64,000 nucleotides of DNA from Strongyloides papillosus (GCA_005656395.1 SRSI01000009.1:434001-498000); one strand, 5' to 3'. Positions 34,538 to 45,772 are shown, numbered from the stretch's first letter. Translations and numbers: made by a program. The notes: generated from the sequence alone by a model not told the origin.

Positions 34538-36875
34538 AATCAAAATAATAGACAGAAAAATTATGCAAAACAAAAGTGGACTAAAAATTTATTTGTATAA
34601 AGCATTAAAAATTGTGTTAACTCAAGAAATGAGTTACACATAAATATTTTAATTTTTAAGCAAAATAAATAAAATTAATATGAAACATTTTATAAGAAAT
34701 TTAATTCATTTTTAATAAACTAAATGTGAAATGTTATCAATGGAATAATCCACATTTTTGACAATTTCATAGGTAAAATTTGCTTTTAAACATATAGCTT
34801 CAACTTTAATAAATTTTTTGGCAAATTTATCACTTTTCTTCAACAAAATGTTAACTTTATAAACTGGAAATTTGACAAAAACTTACCTCAATCCGTTTTT
34901 TTATTATCAATTTAAAAAAGAAATTATTGATTACGGCATAATCAATAAAATTATCTTCTTTATTCTATTTATAAAGAAAATACTTAATTTTACTATCTAT
35001 TTGTAATTCAGAAGGTTTAATAGAGCCTGTAAAAAGGCTCTTTTGTATATAATGTAGAAATTAAATTGTATAATAATATAGTCAATTATTAAAAATAAGA
35101 AATAAAATATTATATTATGAAATAATAATCAAAATGTTATTAACTTCAATGACACTTCATCTTTCAGTTGCTGCATTTTTATGTATTTCTTTGCTCATTA
35201 ATCTTTATTTAATTAACATATTTATAATTTTTCGAAAAATGTTATCATGTTCAAATCTTTTTTTTAACTTCCTTGCAAACATTTTATATCATACACTTTT
35301 GTTAAATAAATAACTTATTTTTTATAATAAAAATATTTAACTACTTAAACTTTCGATTATTAGTTATGCAATTTTGTTGAAATAAGGTCAACATTTATAA
35401 ATAAAGCTACACAATTAACGTTTTTAATTGTTCTATAATTCAAAATAAGTTGCTTCTTTATACTATCGTTTTAATCATTAATGAAACATAAAGAACTTTA
35501 TTTAACCTAAAGTATTTTCATTATGTATATCAGAAATACAGAGTATTTACTCAGAGGATTGTGAAACAATTCTTGACAAATCAATACTTTCAATAAATAA
35601 AACACTTTTATAAAACTTGTTTATATGTGTTTGTTTCTGTCGTAAACTAGTGAGAAATATTAAATCAATTTATATAACTTATTGCATTAACAAATATAAA
35701 CCATTAAAAGAAAATATCTACAATTATAGCTACCTTGCTAAATATTTGCTCACAATTTTTACTTAGAAAATTTTTCTTATAACTAATTAAAGGAATAATT
35801 TGGATTCATTTTTCTATTAAGCACTCTTTTTTACTTGAAAAACGAAAGTTTACACGGTGGCTTTTTATGACTTATTTGCTAATTTGAAAAAATACCCAAT
35901 ATAAAATATGTAGTATAAAGCTCTTTTCAATTATTAAAATGATCCAAATTTTTTATTTTCTAGACTATACTTATAAGAACATAACTTCATTTTTAATTAT
36001 TAAAAGTTTGATTAAACAATATTATAATAATACTTTGATCTTTGTATTATGCAAATATTTAGAAATAATATTTTTAGAACATATTCTTGTTATGCTTAAT
36101 GAAATGACATACCAATATATTTCCATCCAATAATTTTTTATTTCTTTTCATTAAAAATTAACTATATTATTGGAAATATTACTTTGTTAAATTTTATAAT
36201 TTCGGACATTTTATTTGGTAGAGTTTCAACAAATTCAATGTAACAATACATATTTTAGCCGAATAAACATAATATTTTTTTTGATTTCATTAAAACATAG
36301 GACGTAATATCTATCTGTCTATCTCATTATTCATTTGGTTATTTCCATATCTAATGGAGATTAATTATTAAAGAGATAAATAATTTAAAAAAATTTTTTA
36401 AACATTTTTTTTATTAACATCTTAAAAAAAAGAATTTTTAAACTTTCTAAAGATCGATATTAATCATTTTAAATATTCAAAAACAAAGTTTTTCAGCGTT
36501 CAAAAATTATAGTTGCTTTACTGATAAGTTTATGCAAATACATTTCTTCCAAAAATTTTTGTATATCCTTGTTACCCATATATAAATATGAATCACTTAT
36601 ATTAAGAATTTCTTAAACTAAAGGATCAAATTGTATTTATTATTTAAAGTATACTTATAACTAATTTAAAAACTTTTTTTTTCAATTTAAGTTAGAAACA
36701 TTTTTCTATATATTTATTTTAGAGTGAAATTGAAAATTGGTTAAATATGAAGATTAATATTCTTAAATCTATTTGGAAAATGCAAATAACAAATTTTATA
36801 AAATTTTTTTTATAAATTTTTAAAATGAATTAAAGATAAAATATTTAGAATCAAATATTCTTACTATTTTAAAAA
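34538..36875. other. gene-free AT-rich stretch
   Basis: About 2.3 kb with only short chance frames. One small hairpin with 6-bp arms, AGAGCC / GGCTCT and an 8-base loop at 35022-35041, is followed by TTTT. Nothing else recognised. Confidence 0.5.
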
Positions 36876-37006
36876 AAATGTTTATATAATCTTTTTTCAA
36901 ATATAAAATATTTCATATATTAAAACAAATGAAACTATATATATAGTTTGGCAATTTATAAAATAAAACATTAAATGGAATTTTTAGGTATGTTTTAAAA
37001 ATTATA
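36876..37006 (+). promoter_or_regulatory. conserved upstream block of lipase 2
   Basis: Starts GTTTATATAATC; contains AAACAAATGAAACTATATAT, GTTTGGCAATTTATAAAAT and AAACATTAAATGG before the ATG. Parallel to the blocks of lipases 1 and 3. The TATATATA and TTTATAAAA pieces are possible TATA boxes. Confidence 0.5.
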
Positions 37007-38066
37007 ATGCATCTACTGAAAATTTGTTATCTTATTTTTTTAAATTTTAATCTATTGCTTTGTCGTCGTGGTTCATTTTTTCGACGAGAAAAATTTAATC
37101 CAGAGAAAGCAAAATGGTTGTATTTACTATCATATTTTAGTAAGCAATACACTAGTGCTAAATGTATTACCAGGTAATTTTCCTCCATAAATAGGAGAAT
37201 TTTGTTATGTATGTGGTATTTACAGACTTATTCCGGCATTCAAAAATTATTACTTATTAAAGCATCATACAATTCCTTGTTATGACGCGAGAGGTAGATG
37301 CACATATACTGTGTATGTATCACCAAGAAATGAAAGTATCGTAGTTATACTAAGTAGTGATCGTGGATTTACAAAAATCATGAGAGAAGCTATTTCAAAG
37401 AGTCAAAATTTCTATACTTTTGAAGGATTAGGCTTTGTTAACAGGAATTTTGCAACTTCATTCTATAAGATATGGCCGTTTCTATGTGATATATTTCGTG
37501 AACCAAAAGTGTTTCGTTATAAAGTAACTATAGTTGGATATTCATTCGGTGGTGCATTAGCCACGTTAGCAGCTATTAAACTTCGATATGCACAATATAG
37601 AATTGGCCAAGATATTTCTTTATACACTTATGGAGCTCCTAGAGTTGGAAATCCTGATTTTGCACAAAAATTTGATGAAAAGATTCCTAATAGTTTTCGT
37701 GTTGTTGTAGATAAAGATCCTGTCCCACATCTTCCTAAATGTGCACTAGTAATGTCAAAACACTTTAAATTTAGTCCAAAATTAACAAGTAAAGTTTGCA
37801 ATATAAAAAATAGACTTTCATATTATCACACTGGTACGGAAATATGGTACCCAAAAGGAACACAAAATCTAAATAGTTACTATTTATGTTTGGGAAATCC
37901 AAAAAATGAGGATAGAAAATGTAGTGACATGTATCGCTATGATAAAACAAATCTTATTAAATATAAATTTTATCACTATATTTATTATAATGATATTATA
38001 CAAACATATAAAAGTATCTTGATGACTATCTTTGATGACAATTGCGGAATTGTCCCTCATCATTAA
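37007..38066 (+). CDS. secreted class 3 lipase, copy 2
   Basis: Model: exons 37007-37173 and 37226-38066 (intron 52 nt, phase 2 at Arg56), 335 residues. The leader MHLLKICYLIFLNFNLLLC is signal-peptide-like and is followed by a basic RRGSFFRREK. The nucleophile elbow reads VGYSFGGALATL (Ser162), so the usual HSL is YSF while GxSxG is kept. Asp220 (VDKDPVPHLPKC) and His306 (KFYHYIYY) complete the triad. The tail ends DNCGIVPHH. The gene is convergent with CAP copy 11, 236 bp between stops, and the pair has been duplicated as a unit. Same exon structure as copies 1 and 3. Confidence 0.88.
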
Positions 38067-38302
38067 GGCAAATAAAAATTTGAAGTAAATATTGTAATAA
38101 AAATTTATTTCAATAAACTTTAAGAAAATAAATAGCTAAATAGAAAGTTATATAAAACTTTCTAAATATTTTTGAAAATATTTTATATGGATATAATGAA
38201 TTTTATTAAAATTTGATCTTTGTTTTAGTTATTTTATACTTATCAAACCAATAAAAATCAATATACCAACAAAATAAAAATATTCTTTAATTTTTGAGTT
38301 GT

Positions 38303-39458
38303 TTAAAATAAACTGTTTGCTCTACGGCTTTTGATATTTGATATAAAATTATGAGTGTTTTTTATCTTTGGGCTAAATTTTAACACAACGAAAATTTTAC
38401 ATTTACATTTTGCAATTCCAATTCCTACATGTGTTGTACCTTTCCAAACCATTTTTACAAAATTTGAAACCTTTTTTTTAAAAAATGGAAACACAGAACT
38501 ATAGTCAAGCTCTTCGTCGTACCACTTTTTTACCATTAATGGAGCATAAATGAGATCACTAGAACCAATAATTTCATCATAATCCACACTTTCACTAAAT
38601 ATAATTGTTTTGTGTGAAGCAATTTCCTCTGCGTGTTTTTGAGCTTTTTTTGATATTTTAAAACTTTCAATAAGTGGATAAGCCTTATGAGCACTTCTGT
38701 AAGCGTTTATTTCTCTCAAAAACTAAAACAAAAATATAATATCAACTTATATGACTTACTCTTTCTTTTAATAACTTAAAATTCATATACGAATAACATC
38801 CATAGCTAAATCTATTATTCCAAATCCTTTTCCAAATTGAACTACTAAAGCTATTTCTACCAAGTTTTCCTTCTAATATAAATAATAAGGTATCAGGCTT
38901 TTCACAAATTTCTTTTTTTTCTTTTATACTGCTTTTAGAAAATCTTTCATTACAAATTGTATGTTCGTTTATACCACCTAGTGTTCGACATGCAGGACCA
39001 AATGTCACACGACGTTTTTTCAGTACACATTCGGCAAGTTCTCTCAGGCTTGGAATTCTTCGTCCATAACATTCAAATTTTGTATCGCCTTTGAAAGAAA
39101 ATGTAATGATTGTATCATCTGTTACATTTTTAACTAAACTAAATTCTTTTTTTGAACTTGATTTCTTTATACTTGGTAAACATGTTCTGTAGAAATTCGA
39201 CGAGTATGATATAGATATCTTATTATATTTATTTATTATACCAACTATTTTTATTATAATTTCTTTTCCCGCAAGTTCAGGATTACTTTCAACTATATAG
39301 TCTGATAAATCTTCTTTTTCGACAAATGTAGTATAATCATAGTAAAAAAAATATTTATTAGATATTATTTTATGTGCAACTTCAAAAATGATAGAGTTTG
39401 CACTTATTTGAAAGATTTTTGGAACAATGTAAAACAAACTATATAGTATAAAATTCAT
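38303..39458 (-). CDS. secreted CAP protein, copy 11 (outlying)
   Basis: Model: exons 39458-38760 and 38722-38303 (intron 37 nt), 372 residues. The frame opens 11 codons earlier at 39491, but the internal Met (MNFILYSLFYIVPK) matches the start of its twin at 43384 and places the upstream element 84 bp away. N-terminal-domain cysteines: RTCLP, FECYGR, LAECV, FGPAC, TIC, EICEKP, YGCYS. CAP half: FLREINAYRSAHKAYPL, YDEIIGSSDLIYAPL, KWYDEELDY, SNFVKMVWKGTTHVGIGIAKCKCKI. Note KCKCKI, with a second Cys two residues before the usual one. Separated from the main array by the lipases but with the same intron and domain order. Confidence 0.86.
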
Positions 39459-39541
39459 TAAGATAGAATTAATATGATTTAAATTTATCATTTTGAGTTC
39501 AATTTATATAATTATGAAATTTAGATTATTTGTAAATATTT

Positions 39542-39549
39542 AAAGTTTA
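39542..39549 (-). promoter_or_regulatory. upstream element of CAP copy 11
   Basis: TAAACTTT in gene sense, 84 bp before the ATG at 39458. Confidence 0.5.
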
Positions 39550-39779
39550 CATAAACAAAGGAATATTTATTATTTTCTTAAATTAAATATATTTGATATA
39601 GTTTTTTTGTATTAATAATTTCAAAAACTATTTTGTTTAAACAATTTTTATATAATTTTTAGTAATTTTTCGTTTCATTCCTTTTAAATAAAGTAGATAA
39701 AAATTTTTTCTTTATTATGAAGAATAATTTTAAATTAACTTTTGTTGATAGTTATAGGCAAAAAATCGGTAGTATACAG

Positions 39780-40812
39780 AGTGGGCCGTGTATGACTCCA
39801 CAGACATTTACATATATACCTCTGCGCATAAATAAGCTAAAAATTTATTATTATAATCATTTTGTAGCTGAGATACGTACCATTCTAAATCTATGGAATT
39901 CACAACAAAATGTGGATTCTTGGCGGAGTTATAGACTTCCAAAATTTAGGTGCGTTTTCAAACTTTCATTAAATGTAACTTTTTATTTCAAAAGATATTC
40001 TTATGGTTAATGCCGATTCTACAAGTACAAAAGACTTTGTACTTACTCCCAAAATGTCATAAAGATTGAGATCCAGCGACTATGTTCAAGTTTCAAATAA
40101 AAGAAAACAAATTCGATTTTTTTCAAATTTTTATGTTTTTTAACAATAAAATTTAAATCAAGTGATTTTAAAAGATATTTTATAATTATTCTAATAGAGT
40201 AAACGAAGATCTATCGAATAAGTATAAGACCATTAAAAGCAATTAAGTTTAAAGAAAGTTATGATTTGTTTAAGACCTTTTTTTCATACTTTCGTTAAAA
40301 GATTAAAATACAAATAATACTTTTTCCGACATTTATGATATCTAATAGCAATATTAATTTTATTTATACATGCTAATTATCAAATTATTACTTATTTCAA
40401 ATATTGTCTAAAAACCGAAATATTATTTATCACTCAAATTAAAAAAAAACAATTTTTTTAATATTTTTACATTATTTACTATCATTTTATAATATTGTGT
40501 ATAATTATTACTTTGTAAGAACAATTTTACGTATCTTTTAAATTTTTTGTATATCCACTCTAGATTCATACCCCTTATTTTTTAAATATGAGCGAGCAAT
40601 GATCAAAACAGACTAATATTTTGAATACTTTTGAAAATAAGACATAATCGATATCCTAAAATTTGAAAAAAAATCGACATGTTTTCTTTTAATACTAGAG
40701 TTGTTGCAAAAAATAGTCAATATTGGGCTATCTATAACTTTCTTCAAAATAATCCAATTTAGTGCTTTTATACTCATTCGATGGATCTTTGTTCACTCTA
40801 TCAGAGTATTAA
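39780..40812. repeat. unique insert between the two lipase/CAP units, with inverted repeats
   Basis: The DNA between the duplicated units is not matched at the equivalent place after unit 2. It holds a perfect 9-bp hairpin (arms 40023-40031 and 40036-40044, AAGTACAAA / TTTGTACTT). It also holds a diverged inverted repeat: 40193-40270 against the reverse complement of 40735-40804 (shared pieces such as AAAGATC-type, ATCGAAT and AAGAAAGTTAT). A second related pair lies at about 40094-40134 and 40655-40700, also inverted but not in mirror order. An open frame of 97 codons at 39717-40010 has no recognisable family. This could be a decayed mobile element; no transposase is seen. Confidence 0.4.
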
Positions 40813-40813
40813 T

Positions 40814-40943
40814 AAATGTTTATATAATCATTTTTCAAATATAAATTATTTCATATTTTACAACAAATGAAATTATATAAAAAGTTTTCAATTTATAAAA
40901 TAAAACAATAGAAAGAATTTTTGGGTATTTTTTAAAAATCATA
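40814..40943 (+). promoter_or_regulatory. conserved upstream block of lipase 3
   Basis: Near-copy of the block before lipase 2; the TATATATA run is altered to TATATAAAAAG, while CAATTTATAAAATAAAAC is unchanged. Confidence 0.5.
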
Positions 40944-42004
40944 ATGCATCTACTGAAAATTTGTTATCTTATTTTTTTAAATTTTAATCTATTGCTTTGT
41001 CGTCGTGGTTCATTTTTTCGACGAGAAAAATTTAATCCAGAGAAAGCAAAATGGTTGTATTTATTATCATATTTTAGTAGTAATTACATTAGTGCTAATT
41101 GCGTTATCAGGTAATTTTCTTCCATAAATAGGAGAATTTTTGAAATGCATATGGTATTTACAGATTTATTCCAGCATTCAAAAATTATTATTTACTAAAG
41201 CATCATACAATTCCTTGTGATGGCGTAAGTAGTAGGTGCACATACACTGTGTATGTATCGTCAAGAAATGAAAGTATCATAGTTATTCTAAGTAGTGATC
41301 ATAGCTTTACAAGACTCATGAGAGCAATTAATTCAAAAAGTCAAAATTTCTATACTTTTGAAGGAATAGGCTTTGTTAACAGGAATTTTGCAACCTCATT
41401 CTATAAGATATGGCCATCTCTTTGTTTTATATTTAGTAAACCAAAAGTGTTTCGTTATAAAGTAACTATAGTTGGATATTCATTCGGTGGTGCATTGGCC
41501 ACATTAGCAGCTATTAAACTTCGATATGCACAATATAAAATCGGTCAAGATATTTCTTTATACACTTATGGAGCTCCTAGAGTTGGAAATCCTGATTTTG
41601 CAAAAAAATTTGATGAAAAAATTCCTAATAGTTTTCGTATTGTTGTAGATAAAGATCCTGTTCCACATTTTCCTAAATGTTCACTAGTAATGTCAAAATA
41701 CTTTAAATTCAGTCCTAAATTAACAAGTAAAGTTTGCAATATAAAAAATAGACTTTCATATTATCACACTGGTACGGAAATATGGTACCCAAAAGGAACA
41801 CAAAATCTAAATAATTACCATTTATGCTTAGGAAAACCACAAAACGAGTATAGGAAATGTAGTGGCATGTATCCCTTTTACAAAACACGTCTTAATCGAT
41901 ATAAATTTTTTCATTACATTTATTATAATGATGTTATACAAACATGTAAAAGTATTTTTATTCCTATAATTGATAACAATTGCGGAATTGTCCCTCATCA
42001 TTAA
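40944..42004 (+). CDS. secreted class 3 lipase, copy 3
   Basis: Model: exons 40944-41110 and 41164-42004 (intron 53 nt), 335 residues, exactly as long as copy 2 and near-identical through the catalytic core (VGYSFGGALATLAAIKL, YTYGAPRVGNPDFAKKF, DKDPVPHFPKC). Differences concentrate at the C-terminal side: KPQNEYRKCSGMYPFYKTRLNRY replaces NPKNEDRKCSDMYRYDKTNLIKY. The Ser-Asp-His set is retained. Convergent with CAP copy 12, 224 bp between stops. A recent duplicate that appears functional. Confidence 0.88.
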
Positions 42005-42228
42005 GGCAAATAAAAGTTTGAAGCAAATTTTGAAATAAAAATTTATTTTTATAAATCTATAGGAAATTATTAGCTTAATAAAATATATACAAATTCTCTA
42101 AATTTTTTTTAAAATAGTTTATATGAATATAAAGAGATTTATTAAAATTTGATCTTTGTTTTAGTTATTTTATACTTGTCAAATCAATATACCAACATAA
42201 TAAAAATATTCTTTAATTTTTGAGTTGT

Positions 42229-43384
42229 TTAAAATAAACTGTTTGCTCTACGGCTTTTGATATTTGATATAAAATTATGAGTGTTTTTTATCTTTGGGCT
42301 AAATTTTAACACAACAAAAATTTTACATTTACATTTTGCAATTCCAATTCCTACATGTGTTGTACTTTTCCAAACCATTTTTACAAAATTTGAAACCTTA
42401 TTTGTAAAAAATGGGAATTTAAAATTATAAAAAAGCACTTCGTCGTACCACTTTTTTACCATTAATGGAGCATAAATGAGATCACTAAAACCAATTATTT
42501 CATCATAATTGCCAATTTCGATAGACATAATTTTTTTCTGTGAAGCGATTTCCTCTGCTCGTTTTTGAGCTTCTTCTGATATTTGTAAACTTTCTATAAG
42601 TGGATAAGCCTTATGCGCAGTTCTGTATGCATTTATTTCTCTCAAGAACTAACACAAAAATATAAATTCAACTTATAAGACTTACTCTTTCTTTTAATAA
42701 CTTAAAATTCATATACGAATAACATCCAAAGCTAAACCTATTATTCCAAATCTTTTTCCAAATTAAACTACTAAAGCTATTTCTACCAAGTTTTCCTTCT
42801 AATATAAGTAATAAGGTATCAGGCTTTTCACAAACTACTTCATTTTCTATTATTCTATTCATAGAATATTTTTTGTTACAAATTGCATGTTCATTTTTAT
42901 CACCTAGTGTTAAACATGCAGGATCAAATGTTACACGACGTTTTCTTAATACGCATTCGGCGAATTCTCTTAAGCTTGGAACTCTTCGTCCATAACATTC
43001 AAATTTTGTATCGCCTTTGAAAGAAAATGTAATGATTGTATCATCTGTTACATTTTTAACTAAACTAAATTCTTTTTTTGAACTTGATTTCTTTATACTT
43101 GGTAAACATGTTCTGTAGAAATTCGACGAGTATGATATAGATATCTTATTATATTTATTTATTATACCAACTATTTTTATTATAATTTCTTTTCCCGCAA
43201 GTTCAGGATTATTTTCAACTATATAGTCTGATAAATCTTCTTTTCCGACAAATGTAGTATAATCATAGTAAAAAAAATATTTATTAGATATTATTTTATG
43301 CGCAACTTCAATGATTATAGAGTTTGCATCTATTTGAAAAATTACTGGAACAATATAAAACAAACTATATAGTACAAAATTCAT
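42229..43384 (-). CDS. secreted CAP protein, copy 12 (twin of copy 11)
   Basis: Model: exons 43384-42686 and 42648-42229 (intron 37 nt), 372 residues, the same length as copy 11. Long identical stretches (from YFFYYDYTTF through FECYGR, and WKSTTHVGIGIAKCKCKIFV to the stop). The variable patch is between cysteines 4 and 6 (TLGDKNEHAIC, then SMNRIIENEVVC), and FGPAC is FDPAC here. All seven N-terminal-domain cysteines and WYDE are kept. The twins differ mostly in one presumably surface-exposed region. Confidence 0.87.
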
Positions 43385-43466
43385 TAAAATGAATTAATAT
43401 GATTTAAATTTATCATTTTGAGTTCAATTTATATAATTATGAAATTCAGCTTATTTGTAAATATAA

Positions 43467-43474
43467 AAAGTTTA
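43467..43474 (-). promoter_or_regulatory. upstream element of CAP copy 12
   Basis: TAAACTTT in gene sense, 83 bp before the ATG at 43384. Confidence 0.5.
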
Positions 43475-43724
43475 AATAAACAAAGAAAATATTTTTTATT
43501 TTCTTATATTAAATATTTTCGATATAGTTTTTTTGTAGTAATAATTTTAAAAACTATTTTGTTCTAACAATTTTTATATAATTTTTTGTTATATATCATT
43601 TTATTTCTTTTAATTATAATAGATTAGAAAATGTATCATTACTATGAGCAAGCAATTTTAAATTAATTTTTTATTGATAGCTATAGGTAAAAAATTAGTA
43701 GTTTACAATTCTATTAGATCAGTT

Positions 43725-45772
43725 ATACTTTATTCTTATCGATGATAAATTTTTAAAATTAAAAAATATAAACATCGTAGCTTATATATTTTATATTTAT
43801 GTGGAAAAGACTCTACGATTTATTCGTAATTTTAAACGAAGACTTTGCTAAAAAATTAGTGCTCCGTTTACTTATCTTCTGGATATGACATTTGTGGAGC
43901 ATATCCGATAATAAAAATATATATTCTTAATAAAACATGTATCTTGACTAAAAAATTGAAATATTAAATTTCTAAAAATTGTATTAAAATGTGAATTTAA
44001 ATAAATAAAATTCTAATTAACATAAATACTTACACAAAACTATTACTCCGATATTGAATAATTTTTTGAATTAAAATATGCACTAAAACTGTACTATTGT
44101 GTTTTGATACAATTTTGATATAACATTTTTTTATGATGAATAAATAAAACAATCAATAGAAAAAATATTTTTGGAAATTAGAAAAAAATTTATATTTTTA
44201 TAATATATGTCCTTACTTATATTTATTATTCTTTATGTATTAATTCATGAATTTAAGTTCTCGAATCTAAAATAGATAATCACGATGTCACATTATTAAA
44301 TTTGAAACTTATGCTAAAGTTTAGTCATTATGAGATATTGTAAAATCATATTTTATGAATAATATTTTAATTGGAAATAATGAAATATTAGACTAACAAA
44401 AGGGAGGGTCAAAAAACAAACCTAAAAAATTATATAAAAACTATTTAAAAATTCTTAATTAGTAAAACTATAATCTGAAACTAACAGATCTACAAGACCA
44501 CATTTTATTTTTTAATATTTAATTTATTGTCAATGAAACAATAAAGAACATGAAGAACACCATGAAAAATAAAATTTTTGTAAATGATAATATTGATAAA
44601 GAATGAAAAGAATATAATTATTATTTTCCAATAAGAGTAGTTTTTCTCTATATAGAAAGAATCTACATTTGATGAGATGTTATATTCAACAAAAACAAAA
44701 GAGAAAGTTAACATTCTGAATTGTTGAACTAAACAAGCTAGAAATATAAAATTTATTAATTTAAACAATTCTAAATATACAGTTCGAAATCGTCCAGTTC
44801 ATTTGAAAAAACATCACACGTAGTGGACGCAATAATTCTTAGTCAAATTTTGTTATTGTAGTTCTACGTAGACTTTTTCTAAAAATAATCTTTATTGATG
44901 AATTTGATTAAAATATTGGAGAATAAGAGTGTAGTTAAGAAAGCGTAATACAAACGAATTTGAAAATTCCAAGTTCAAAGAAATGAATAATAGTGGTCAA
45001 ATTAAAATTAAAAAAACAAATGTTAAAGCAAGGAAAAGAAGTATACTAATTACTAAAGTTTAAAGTATCTAAATCTTTAAAGTAATTTACTAAATTTCTG
45101 TTTAAATAATGAAATAGATAGTTCTTCAACATGATCGTTTTTTAAAAAATCAATAACATTAAATAAAATGTGAATTTATTATGGTTGAAGCTTAATCTTA
45201 AGTGATTTTGATTTAATATAAATTGTACTTTACATTTAATTGATATGCTTTTGTTGAATCATACAATTTTTTTACTGATATAAAAATGATTTTTTTGGAT
45301 ATAATTTCTTTTTTTTTAGAATCTTGACGACGATTTTAATAAATTAAATTAACATCTTTATTTTTTATAAAGATTTCAAAAATTATGGAAATTTTATTGA
45401 TAAATAATTTATTTTTTATTCATAGTTTTCTAAGAAAATCTGGAAGTTTAAATACTAGTTTAGAAGAAATCCATAATAATTATTGAAATATAGTTATTTT
45501 TTAAGTTTATAATTTTAATGTAATGTGAAAAATATTTGTTCTACTAAAAATGTAACTTTTTATTGGTAACTTGAAATGCAAAATTTATTACTATGAAATT
45601 TGTTTTTAAATGATTCATTTATTAACATTTCATAATAAACTTTTAAAATTAGTTACATGTTTACAAAAAAACACTATATTTTATTTTCATAAACTCTTAT
45701 TTAAATATTAAAATGCTAATAAATCATATGATATATAAAGTTTCAATAATCGTAATCTAATCATTTACTAAA
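43725..45772. other. gene-free AT-rich stretch
   Basis: About 2 kb with no convincing gene. A frame on the - strand at 44768-44505 is hydrophobic but has only a TTG start. I see no RNA gene. Confidence 0.45.

Larger units (their letters stand above)
36876..39775. repeat. segmental duplication, unit 1 (lipase 2 + CAP 11)
   Basis: This segment and 40814-43725 are alignable from the lipase promoter, through both convergent genes and the spacer between them, to beyond the CAP gene's upstream element. Equivalent points are about 3.93 kb apart (lipase ATG 37007 and 40944; CAP stop 38303 and 42229). The end coordinates are approximate. Confidence 0.75.
40814..43725. repeat. segmental duplication, unit 2 (lipase 3 + CAP 12)
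   Basis: Second copy of the 36876-39775 unit. The last exon of the CAP gene and its 3' flank are almost identical in both copies, while parts of exon 1 have diverged. Confidence 0.75.

Noticed and set aside
35022..35041. Hairpin AGAGCC-8-GGCTCT followed by TTTT, considered as a histone-type 3' stem-loop or small RNA end
   Set aside because: Arms and loop do not match the histone consensus, and no histone or RNA gene is next to it.
35939..36133. 64-codon frame on the + strand
   Set aside because: No coding character; lies in a long non-coding stretch.
39717..40010. 97-codon frame with some polar, less AT-biased sequence
   Set aside because: It starts in duplicated flank and runs into the unmatched insert; the equivalent flank after unit 2 does not keep it open. 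Perhaps a fragment of an element, not a gene I can support.
44505..44768. 87-codon hydrophobic frame on the - strand
   Set aside because: It opens with TTG, not ATG. Hydrophobic residues are expected by chance from T-rich codons, and no neighbour or family supports it.
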